A stretch of 64,000 nt of DNA. Origin: Patescibacteria group bacterium. GTDB lineage: Bacteria; Patescibacteriota; Patescibacteriia; 2-12-FULL-60-25. Position numbers and translations under genes: made by a program. The stretch lies in assembly GCA_028688515.1 (NCBI GenBank), contig JAQTXZ010000001.1, positions 124,001 to 188,000 on the forward strand, written 5' to 3'. This document shows, one piece after another, positions 23,887-30,917 of this stretch; the first letter of the stretch is position 1; each line of letters starts with the position of its first letter. The notes under the pieces were generated by a model. The model did no database searches. It was not told where the DNA came from and saw only the letters and a program-made list of their open reading frames with translations.

Positions 23887-26046
23887 GTGAAACAAACTCC
23901 CAATTTTTTAACCTGTCCCTCGGTTCCTTCGTTACCTCCGGCTGATGGAGAGAATTTTGATATAAAGCAAGATTCAAAAAGCAAAATTCAAAATTCAAAG
24001 AATGGAAATCGGGATTCGGAATTCGGTGATCGGGATTCGGTTGCTCAACCCCGACTCCAGACTCCTGAACCCCGAACTCCGAACCCCGAACCCCGATCGA
24101 AAAAACGAAGCTGGATCAAGTGGATTGTGATTTTGGTTTTGCTGGCAACCGCATTTTTTTTATTGATGCCCGCAATAGCTTTGGGGCGCGCGGCCATGTC
24201 GGCTTATGAGGCAAAACAGGCTTTGATGGTTTTGCAGGCAGATCTTAAGGCCGGCAATTATGCAGCCGCTGCAAGTCAAGCTAAAGTCGCTCAAACTGCT
24301 GTGGAATCTATCAGCAGTGCATTGCAAGGCGTGGGATTTTTTAGAGACACGCCTTTTATAGGTACGCAAGTCAGGTCTTTGCAGGATGTTGCCGCCGTCG
24401 GTTCTAGCACTTTGGATAGCGTACACGATTTGCTTAATGTCGCTGCTGCGTTGTCTGACGCGGTCGAAAGCGGCACGCAGGCCATAGAAGATGTCGGCGT
24501 TCAAGTTGCTTCAAATCGTGGCTGGAATGATTTGACTAAAAATGAGAAAAGAAATCTGCTGGGTACTTTGCAGGATTCTTTGCCGAAAATCCGTTTGGCG
24601 CGGGATAAAATAGATATGGCTTTGGCCATGTGGACCGCGATTCCGCAAGACAGAATGCTGCCGTTTATGGCAACGGCCCTGCGTCCTCTTTCTGAAAATC
24701 TCCCAATCATTCGTCGGGCCATGGATCAAAGCGTTCCGCTTTTGGAAACATTGATTCCTTTGGCCGGATATCCCACTTCCAAGCAATATTTGGTGGTTTT
24801 GCAAAACTCAGACGAGATGCGGCCGGCTGGGGGATTTATAGGCAGTATTGCCAGCGTTACGATTGATGCCGGGCAGCTGGATGACTTTCGTTTTTATGAT
24901 GTTTACAACATCGATAACCCGGTTTCCGGAGTTTGGAAAGAAGTCCCGCCGGAACCTCTGGCAAAAAATCTTGGGGTAAGCGCATGGTTTATGCGCGATG
25001 CAAACTGGTCGCCGGATTTTGTTGAGTCCGCATCCAAAGTTTTGGATTTTTATGTCAGGGAAAATGCTTTGCAAAACAAAGATGAAAATCCGGACGGCGT
25101 GATTGCGCTGGAGCCGGGATTTTTTAAAGAACTCTTGCATCTTATCGGTCCGATTCAAATCCGGGGCAAGACGTATGACGAACATACGTTTATGGATTTT
25201 TTGGAATACGATGTTGAGATTGGATTTTTGCAGCAGGGCATCAGCCTGGAAGATCGCAAGGCGATCATGGGCGAGCTGGGAGCCGAACTGCTCAAAAAAG
25301 TTCAGTCCATGCCGCGGTCCGATTGGCCAAAGTTGTTGAATCTGTTGACGGCCGCATTGCGTGAAAAACAAGTTATGGTTTATTCGAAAGATGCGGATTT
25401 GCAGGCCGCGCTCGACAATCGCGGATGGAGCGGGCGCGCCAAAGCGACGACTTGCGATTTTATGTGGGTTGCGGATGCAAATCTGGCTGCTCTTAAGACG
25501 GACGGTAAAATGGTCAAATCGGTAAATTACGAACTTGATGCGCGCGATGTGCAAAATCCAACGGCAAAAGTCACTTTGAATTATCAAAACACGGTTACAA
25601 AAGTCGATTGGAGATATACGCGTTATCGCAGTTACACGCGCGTTTATGTTCCAGACGGAAGTCAATTGATTTCGTCGCAAGGCGCGATGCAGGGCGATCT
25701 GCTGCAGACCGGCGGCAAGTTCGTGCCGGGTAAAGTTGATGTGATGAAAGAGCTCGGAAAAACTGTCTACGGTGCTTTTTGGGCCATTGAACCAGGCAAG
25801 GTCGGATCGCTGACATTCACTTACGCGCTGCCTCCAAGCGTCAGTGATTGTCTTGCGCAAAATAACTATCAACTCGACTGGCCAAAACAGCCGGGCGCTG
25901 ACTCGACCGAAATTAACGTCAAAGTTTTGATGCCGAGCATCGTCAAATCCGCCAACCCCTCAGAACCGGAATCAAAATGGGGAGATGCCGTCTATGAATC
26001 GCAGGCTGATTTGAGGGAGGATCGAGCGTTTAGTGCGAAGTACTGA
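23887..26046 (+). CDS. DUF4012 surface protein
   Basis: A 719-residue DUF4012 protein, a family often found next to surface-polysaccharide genes. One membrane helix (about 78-98, WIVILVLLATAFFLLMPAIA) divides a cytoplasmic N terminus from a large exterior part. The family signature LQNSDEMRPAGGFIGSIASV is at about 304-323. The first 70 residues are low complexity and are encoded by two repeat types (ttcaaaattcaaag and ccccgaactccgaaccccga), so the native start may have been further in. GTG start; TAGAGT lies seven bases before it. It sits between the GT2 cluster and mreB. Confidence 0.88.
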   Translation: MKQTPNFLTCPSVPSLPPADGENFDIKQDSKSKIQNSKNGNRDSEFGDRDSVAQPRLQTPEPRTPNPEPRSKKRSWIKWIVILVLLATAFFLLMPAIALGRAAMSAYEAKQALMVLQADLKAGNYAAAASQAKVAQTAVESISSALQGVGFFRDTPFIGTQVRSLQDVAAVGSSTLDSVHDLLNVAAALSDAVESGTQAIEDVGVQVASNRGWNDLTKNEKRNLLGTLQDSLPKIRLARDKIDMALAMWTAIPQDRMLPFMATALRPLSENLPIIRRAMDQSVPLLETLIPLAGYPTSKQYLVVLQNSDEMRPAGGFIGSIASVTIDAGQLDDFRFYDVYNIDNPVSGVWKEVPPEPLAKNLGVSAWFMRDANWSPDFVESASKVLDFYVRENALQNKDENPDGVIALEPGFFKELLHLIGPIQIRGKTYDEHTFMDFLEYDVEIGFLQQGISLEDRKAIMGELGAELLKKVQSMPRSDWPKLLNLLTAALREKQVMVYSKDADLQAALDNRGWSGRAKATTCDFMWVADANLAALKTDGKMVKSVNYELDARDVQNPTAKVTLNYQNTVTKVDWRYTRYRSYTRVYVPDGSQLISSQGAMQGDLLQTGGKFVPGKVDVMKELGKTVYGAFWAIEPGKVGSLTFTYALPPSVSDCLAQNNYQLDWPKQPGADSTEINVKVLMPSIVKSANPSEPESKWGDAVYESQADLREDRAFSAKY

Positions 26047-26096
26047 CAACGCCCTTGTCATCTCGTTGCTCGAATGGTGAGATAGGCACGAATTTT

Positions 26097-27104
26097 ATGT
26101 TTGCTAAGAAGGTTGCAATTGATTTGGGGACGACTACCGTCCTGGTTTATATTCCTAAAAAGGGGATTGTGATTAACGAGCCTTCGGTCGTGGCTGTTTC
26201 TGTTGCGGATAAGCGTGTTTTGGCAGTGGGTAAAGAGGCAAAGGACATGATCGGCAGAACGCCGGATACGATTGTGGCGCGCCGTCCTCTCAAAGATGGA
26301 GTGATCGCCGATTATCATACGACAGAAGCAATGCTGCGGTATTTTTTGAACAAAGCTTTGGGTAGTCTTAGATTTTTTCGTCCTGAAGTGATGGTCGCCG
26401 TTCCCGGTGGAATAACGTCGACCGAACGCCGCGCTGTCATTGACGCAACAATTGCCGCAGGAGCGCGTGCCGCTTACATTATCAAGGAACCGATTGTCGC
26501 GGCCATCGGCGCAGACATACCGATTGGTTCGCCATCCGGACACATGATAACCGACATTGGCGGAGGCACGTCGGAAATTGCGGTAATCTCGTTGGGAGGT
26601 ATCGTCTCTTCGGCATCCGTGCGCATCGGCGGCAATAAGCTCGATATGGCGATTCAAGAACATGTGCGCCGCAAATATGGTTTGGCCATCGGCGAGCGCA
26701 CTGCGGAAGAAGCGAAAATCCGCATAGGGTCAGCTTTGTATCTTGAGAATAAAATGGAGATGGAGATCAAGGGCCGTGACATGATCAACGGTTTGCCGCG
26801 CGTTGCCACAATCACTTCCGACGACATCACGGACGCTATTCAGCACGAACTGCACGGCATTATCGACACGATCAAAGAAGTTTTGCGCAACACTCCGCCC
26901 GAGCTTTCTGCGGACGTGATGGAAAAGGGCGTCGTGCTTTCAGGCGGAACGGCGCAATTGCGCAATTTGGATCGCATCATTTCTGAAGCGACCGGCATCC
27001 CCGCCTTTACCGCCGAAGAACCGCAATATTGCGTTGCAAAAGGCACAGGCGTCGCTCTCGAGAATTTGGATTCATACAAGAGGAGTATTTTGGGGAATTC
27101 TTAG
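26097..27104 (+). CDS. mreB: Rod shape-determining protein MreB
   Basis: Actin-like cytoskeletal ATPase that directs wall synthesis along the cell side. Actin-fold motifs: phosphate 1 KVAIDLGTTTVLVYIP, connect 1 and PGGITSTERRAVIDATIAAGA, phosphate 2 MITDIGGGTSEIAVISLGG, adenosine loop VVLSGGTAQLRNLDRIIS. Length (335 residues) is normal. ATG 26097 gives the standard N terminus; the GTG/ATG upstream lies in a repeat-like gap. Its position between the DUF4012 gene and glycosyltransferases links cell shape to envelope synthesis, but no mreC/mreD follows. Confidence 0.96.
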   Translation: MFAKKVAIDLGTTTVLVYIPKKGIVINEPSVVAVSVADKRVLAVGKEAKDMIGRTPDTIVARRPLKDGVIADYHTTEAMLRYFLNKALGSLRFFRPEVMVAVPGGITSTERRAVIDATIAAGARAAYIIKEPIVAAIGADIPIGSPSGHMITDIGGGTSEIAVISLGGIVSSASVRIGGNKLDMAIQEHVRRKYGLAIGERTAEEAKIRIGSALYLENKMEMEIKGRDMINGLPRVATITSDDITDAIQHELHGIIDTIKEVLRNTPPELSADVMEKGVVLSGGTAQLRNLDRIISEATGIPAFTAEEPQYCVAKGTGVALENLDSYKRSILGNS

Positions 27105-27106
27105 TA

Positions 27107-27239
27107 GTCACCACCTCGGCTCGCTCCGCGCTCGCCACTCCTCCTTCACTAGGCGGAGACTAGTTGTTAGGTTTTTAGTTGCCGAGGTCGACTATCCTCC
27201 TGGCGTAGGAGGAGTACCCGAAGGGGGAGGTGGTAGCGT
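27107..27239. repeat. Nested hairpin repeat after mreB
   Basis: Outer arms ACCACCTC (27110) and GAGGTGGT (about 27228), with inner hairpins CTCCTCC/GGCGGAG and TCCTCCTGGCGTAGGAGGA. No ORF of note; the region separates mreB from the leaderless glycosyltransferase gene. Confidence 0.6.
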
Positions 27240-27244
27240 TTTTA

Positions 27245-27253
27245 TGTTATAAT
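27245..27253 (+). promoter_or_regulatory. Extended -10 promoter of leaderless glycosyltransferase gene
   Basis: TGTTATAAT is a perfect extended -10; it ends six bases before ATG 27260, so transcription should start at the ATG. Confidence 0.7.
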
Positions 27254-27259
27254 GCCCTT

Positions 27260-28387
27260 ATGATAATCGGTATCGACGCTTCGCGGGCCAACAAAACGGC
27301 AAAGACCGGAGTTGAATGGTACGCGTGGCATGTGATTCAGGGATTGAAAAAATTGACCAAGGGCGACAAGAACTCTTGGATTTTATATACCAACGCTTTT
27401 TTGCAGAGCGGTTTGGAACAGTTGCCCGAGAATTGGTACGAAACGCGGGCGCATTGGCCAATAAAAAAAGGTTGGACTCAACTTCGTCTTTCGTGGGAGA
27501 TGTGGCGTAGGCCGTCGGAAGTTTTGTTTGTTCCGGCGCATGTTTTGCCGCGGGTAACTCCAAAGAAAAGCGTTGTCACAATTCACGACGTGGGTTTTCA
27601 TCGCATGCCGCAAATTTACAAGCCGCGCGATCGCGCTTTTCAGGAATGGAGCACTAAAGATATTGCAAAACGCGCTGCAAGGATAGTTACCGTCACGGAA
27701 TTTTCCGGCCGTGAGATTTCCGAACTCTACGGCGTTTCTTCAGACAGAATCGCCATCACGCCAAACGGAGTTGATCACGATATTTTTCGTCCCATATCGG
27801 ACGGCCTTGCCATCGACGAAGTTTTGAAAAGGCATCGTCTGCACAAGCCGTTTTTTATAAGCATCGGACGTCTTGAGGCAAAAAAGAACACGGTCAATTT
27901 GATTAAAGCTTTTTCGCTTTTCAAAGCGCGCCGCGGAATTGGCGATCCGGTCTACCTCGTTCTGGTCGGCAATCCCGGGTTCGGTTACGAAGATGTGAAG
28001 AAAGCCATCAGCGAATCGTCGTTCAAAGAATACATCATCCAGCTCGGCTATGTGCCAGAGGCTGATTTACCGTATATCATCAATGCAGCAGAAGCTTTGA
28101 TCCATCCTTCTTGGTACGAAGGTTTTGGAATTCCTCCGGTCGAAGCAATGGCCTGCGGCTGTCCTGTGTTATCTTCAAATATCGGCGCATTAACCGAAGT
28201 GATTGGTCCTGACGCGGCGATCTATTTCCCGCCGGGAGAAATCGAGGCAATGGTCGCGGCCATGAATCGCATCATCGACGAACCAGGCATAAAACAAAAA
28301 TTGCGCATGGCCGGCATTGTCCGTGCATCAAAATACAACTGGCGCAGCACCGCGGAAAAGACTTTGCCTGTTTTGGTTGACTGGTAA
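27260..28387 (+). CDS. Family 4-type glycosyltransferase (GT-B)
   Basis: A 375-residue retaining GT-B enzyme. N-terminal IGIDASRANKTAKTGVEWYA; VVTIHDVGFHRMP; IVTVTEFSGREISELYG; NGVDHDIFRP; the donor-binding FFISIGRLEAKKNTVNLI; HPSWYEGFGIPPVEAMACG with the conserved Glu of the E-x7-E motif. Similar to mannosyltransferases, but donor is not readable. The start is set by the perfect TATAAT six bases upstream. Confidence 0.92.
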   Translation: MIIGIDASRANKTAKTGVEWYAWHVIQGLKKLTKGDKNSWILYTNAFLQSGLEQLPENWYETRAHWPIKKGWTQLRLSWEMWRRPSEVLFVPAHVLPRVTPKKSVVTIHDVGFHRMPQIYKPRDRAFQEWSTKDIAKRAARIVTVTEFSGREISELYGVSSDRIAITPNGVDHDIFRPISDGLAIDEVLKRHRLHKPFFISIGRLEAKKNTVNLIKAFSLFKARRGIGDPVYLVLVGNPGFGYEDVKKAISESSFKEYIIQLGYVPEADLPYIINAAEALIHPSWYEGFGIPPVEAMACGCPVLSSNIGALTEVIGPDAAIYFPPGEIEAMVAAMNRIIDEPGIKQKLRMAGIVRASKYNWRSTAEKTLPVLVDW

Positions 28388-28397
28388 TTTACAGTTT

Positions 28398-28496
28398 TGT
28401 CATCCTCGGGCGAAGTCCTACGTAGACCCGGGGATCCAGTAGAATCAATTTGTTCGGATTTATCTCATTGGATCCCCGCATCCGCGAGGATGACAA
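28398..28496. repeat. Family A palindromic element, full copy
   Basis: TGTCATCCTCGGGCGAAGTC ... GGGGATCC, AT-rich centre, then TTGGATCCCCGCATCCGCG AGGATGACA. Nearly identical in its outer parts to the in-frame copy at 37862-37957. Confidence 0.9.
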
Positions 28497-28542
28497 AAAA
28501 GAAAATCGGAGTGACAAAATAGGGAATTTGAATACAACATGT

Positions 28543-29298
28543 ATGAAAGAACTCATCAATCGTTTATCTGAATACGGTTTGTCAGAAAAAGAATCGAGCA
28601 TCTACTTGGCGATGCTGGAGCTTGGTCCGGCGAGTGTGCAGGACATTGCGAATAAATCCGGCGTCAATCGCGCCACGACTTATGTGACTATGGAAGCGCT
28701 CAAACGCCACGGTTTGATGTCGACTTTTGAGAAAGGCAGAAAAACAATGTTCGTCGCCGAATCGCCCGAACATCTCAAAAGACTTTCGAGCGCAGAACTG
28801 CGAGCCGCCCAAGAAAAAGCTGATCGCCTGCAACAATCTCTTCCGCAGTTCATGGCGCTCTTCAACTCCGCATCCGAAACAAAACCAGTGGTGCGGTTTT
28901 TTGAAGGCGAGGAAGGTTTGATCACATGTCGCGAAATGTTGGGTCAATGCAAAGAAGAGGTTTTGAATTTTGTCGCATTGGATGAGAATAATCTGGCAAT
29001 GTCTAAAATAGATGAACGCGGCAGGTTATTTCTTACGTCGCGATCTCACGGACGCATCATCGTTGCACTCAAACCGGGGATTGAGATGACTAAACTCGAC
29101 AAACGAATGTGGCGAGTCAGAGAAGTGCTGTATGAAAGTTTTCCTTTTACCGGCGATATGTTGCTTAGCGAAGGAAAAATTTTCGTTTTTGTTATGAAAG
29201 AAAAACCGAGGGTGTTCCTTTTGGAGAGCAAGGAGGTATATGGAATGTTGAAGACAATGTTTGAATTGATCTGGCAGGAAGCCGAACCAATGGAATAA
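28543..29298 (+). CDS. TrmB-like transcriptional regulator
   Basis: A 251-residue regulator with an N-terminal winged HTH of the TrmB family (INRLSEYGLSEKESSIYLAM, GPASVQDIANKSGVNRATTY, EALKRHGLMS) followed by a coiled coil and a C-terminal effector-like domain (FFEGEEGLITCREML). TrmB regulators are mainly known for sugar-responsive control, which would fit the glycan genes nearby, but the ligand is unknown. ATG 28543 is preferred; the longer frame would translate the upstream family A repeat. Next, on the other strand, comes a terminator. Confidence 0.85.
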   Translation: MKELINRLSEYGLSEKESSIYLAMLELGPASVQDIANKSGVNRATTYVTMEALKRHGLMSTFEKGRKTMFVAESPEHLKRLSSAELRAAQEKADRLQQSLPQFMALFNSASETKPVVRFFEGEEGLITCREMLGQCKEEVLNFVALDENNLAMSKIDERGRLFLTSRSHGRIIVALKPGIEMTKLDKRMWRVREVLYESFPFTGDMLLSEGKIFVFVMKEKPRVFLLESKEVYGMLKTMFELIWQEAEPME

Positions 29299-29333
29299 AA
29301 AAAAGCGCCACGACACCTTTCGGTTCATGGCGA
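29296..29333 (-). terminator. Terminator of the small membrane gene/RNA transcript
   Basis: On the minus strand CGCCATGAACC pairs with GGTGTCGTGGCG around CGAAA, followed by CTTTTTTTT. It abuts the stop of the convergent TrmB-like gene. Confidence 0.75.
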
Positions 29334-29395
29334 GAGCGTCTGGGGTCCCTAGTGCGAGAACGCAGTTAGGCCATAACGCGAGGCGGCAGTCGGAG

Positions 29396-29620
29396 CTAAG
29401 CTCCGCAGCCGCAATTTGCAACCGGACGGATGCCCCATCGTTGGGACAGGGGATTTGCCGAGATTTCAGCTGCAAAGACGACGATGATGCGCACGAGGCC
29501 GGTGACGGCTTCGATGACAAATGTCGGCAAAGCCGGCACGAACTTGTCGCATACGCAACGTACTTCCGTCGTCAGAGCGGCGATGATTCCCAGCAAAAGC
29601 ATGAGAATCGCGGTCAACAT
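29396..29620 (-). CDS. Small GC-rich membrane protein
   Basis: A 74-residue protein with two hydrophobic stretches (MLTAILMLLLGIIAAL, about 1-16; FVIEAVTGLVRIIVVFAAEI, about 33-53) and four Cys (RCVC near 22-24, CGC at the end). AAGGAG stands six bases before the ATG. It is the only gene on a predicted minus-strand transcript that starts at about 29782, includes a structured leader, and ends at the 29296-29333 terminator. The family is not recognised. The Cys content and GC-rich style fit the adjacent Cys-rich gene cluster. Confidence 0.6.
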   Translation of the reverse strand: MLTAILMLLLGIIAALTTEVRCVCDKFVPALPTFVIEAVTGLVRIIVVFAAEISANPLSQRWGIRPVANCGCGA

Positions 29621-29649
29621 GGGGTCTCCTTGATTTGATGGAAAGGGCG

Positions 29650-29782
29650 GTGGAAGGGTTGATTAGCCACTACCTTGTGAGCCGACCCACTTGGTTATCG
29701 GCTGTCCGGCAATTTCACGCGGGTTTCGCTGTTTAGGCTTCAGGATAACCGCATTGTCGGAGGACTCTGGCTCACGCTGGTC
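29650..29782 (-). ncRNA. Candidate pseudoknotted structured RNA or leader
   Basis: An extended -10, TGATATATT (29797-29789), predicts a transcript starting near G29782. Complementary segments: P1 29775-29769 GTGAGCC with 29683-29677 GGCTCAC; P2 29760-29753 CCGACAAT with 29713-29706 ATTGCCGG (one G-U); P3 29750-29744 GGTTATC with 29699-29693 GATAACC. P2 and P3 interleave, making a pseudoknot enclosed by P1, with a small GCG/CGC hairpin inside and an unpaired 3' tail AAGGTAGTGGCTAATCAACC. This is too orderly for chance. It may be a riboswitch-like leader of the 74-residue gene or a free RNA. I cannot name it; the raiA-motif RNA class is one I would test first. Confidence 0.55.
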
Positions 29783-29838
29783 TTTTTTAATATATCACTA
29801 ATATCGATTTTTTGGCTGTGGATAAGCTAAAAAACGTA

Positions 29839-29906
29839 CATCACGTACATAGCGTACATCGCGTACATTGCGTGTCGGGAACGCTATGCACGTTATGTAC
29901 GTGATG
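29839..29906. repeat. Large imperfect palindrome, 'acgtacat' family
   Basis: Two 25-base arms (29839-29863 and 29882-29906) match at 22 positions across an 18-base loop, built of CGTACAT units. It lies between the RNA transcript and the promoter at 29933; related units occur at 4074, 13325, 23843 and 57176. Confidence 0.8.
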
Positions 29907-29932
29907 AACGCCAGGTACGTTTGGCCCGGGGA

Positions 29933-29961
29933 TTGACAAAACCCCATTTTTGTGCTACACT
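29933..29961 (+). promoter_or_regulatory. Consensus promoter of the Cys-rich gene operon
   Basis: TTGACA (29933-29938), exactly 17 bases, TACACT (29956-29961). Predicted start about 29968. Confidence 0.8.
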
Positions 29962-29967
29962 CACACA

Positions 29968-30100
29968 TTCTCTGGGTAAAGTCCGCCTAGACAAAAGGCG
30001 GTTCCCGGGGGTGCACATTGTGCACTTTCGACAAGTTGAGAGTTCAAAAAGCAAACCAACCGAGTTCGTCTCGGTTCAACGTCTAGTAGGGAGGTTAGTT
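29968..30100 (+). promoter_or_regulatory. Structured 5' leader of the Cys-rich operon
   Basis: Three hairpins are visible: CCGCC/GGCGG inside CTGGG/CCCGG (about 29972-30018), GTGCAC/GTGCAC (about 30012-30026), and AACCGAG/CTCGGTT (about 30058-30076), then SD GGGAGGT. Leader length about 133 bases, unusual here. Confidence 0.5.
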
Positions 30101-30868
30101 ATGAAGAAGAATTGGTTGGAGATGTCTCTGGCTGCAGTGCTCGTGTTTGTGGTCGGCGCAGTGATCTACGTGTTCCGCGGCGATTGGTCGTCGCGCGATC
30201 ATGAAATCAACCTCGCGGCGTCGGCAAGGGTTCGCGCAGTTAGCAGTGGTCTGCGCAAGACCGGGAACTACTGTGATGACCCATCGCAGCGCGTGTGCCG
30301 AATGGGAGAAGAAAACAGTTGCGCCTGCATGGGACTTGGTCTTGTGGGTATTCAGAATTGCGCCAAAGGCTGCGCCAGCTGGACAGTATGCGAGTGTCCC
30401 ACGGAGCAGCAGATCGTCGACGGCATCAAACGGGACGCGGCTTCAAGCTGCGCTTCGAATAGCCTGGACGGCAAGTTCGCAGTGGTTCTCCAGATCGTCG
30501 AGTCGCCACCGAAAGGTGTCTTACTCAGCGCTTTCGGAAAAAAGGACATGCAGCCGTATGGTCTTCTTGGCCAATCCAAGGCAGGCGAAAGCTCTCTCGT
30601 CCTACCACTAGCGTCTATCGGGGAGATTGTGATGTTTAGCATCAACCCGGGTTTGGCACCTTTGGATGACAAGGACTTCGACGCTTGGACACCGCTCTGT
30701 TTTCCCATGGATTGCCGTGTCTCTGTCTATGCCTGCAAAGGTAAGTCTTGGGTCAGTGCAATCGATAGCAACCGCGTCGTGCAGAACGATTCGGAAGAAG
30801 CCTCGAAGTGCCGCACCCAAAGCGGTCCTTGGAATATTACCGAGGTCTGGTGTCTGTTCGACAAGTGA
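30101..30868 (+). CDS. Exported Cys-rich protein, compact member
   Basis: A 255-residue protein with an N-terminal membrane/signal helix (about 7-27, EMSLAAVLVFVVGAVIYVF), one Cys-rich module (about 57-99, with NSCACMGLG, GIQNCAKGCASWTVCECP) and a C-terminal domain (about 120-255). The module recurs three times in the next gene and four times in 33387-35231. The C-terminal domain also matches the end of the 33387 protein: SINPGLAP...FDAWTPLCFPMDCRVSVY and TQSGPWNITEVWC align with its FNPGWAL...CPSEGCSTGLTVHAC and TQSGPYGNTEIV. GGGAGGT lies five bases before ATG 30101; the longer upstream frame ignores this. First gene of a two-gene operon. Extracellular role likely, function unknown. Confidence 0.75.
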   Translation: MKKNWLEMSLAAVLVFVVGAVIYVFRGDWSSRDHEINLAASARVRAVSSGLRKTGNYCDDPSQRVCRMGEENSCACMGLGLVGIQNCAKGCASWTVCECPTEQQIVDGIKRDAASSCASNSLDGKFAVVLQIVESPPKGVLLSAFGKKDMQPYGLLGQSKAGESSLVLPLASIGEIVMFSINPGLAPLDDKDFDAWTPLCFPMDCRVSVYACKGKSWVSAIDSNRVVQNDSEEASKCRTQSGPWNITEVWCLFDK

Positions 30869-30917
30869 ACCAAGCTCGCGCCAAGCGCGGCACAATGATT
30901 TCGGAAGGAAGAAGATC

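Noticed and set aside
24808-25872. 354-residue minus-strand frame within the DUF4012 gene
   Set aside because: The opposite frame contains the DUF4012 signature and membrane helix; this one is a low-quality shadow with no start signal.
29299-29640. Rightward small frames such as 29327-29638
   Set aside because: They run against a minus-strand gene with SD, structured leader, promoter and terminator; they have no start signals.
29650-29782. Interpretation as RNase P RNA, tmRNA or 6S RNA
   Set aside because: None of the conserved strings of those RNAs is present and the length does not fit.
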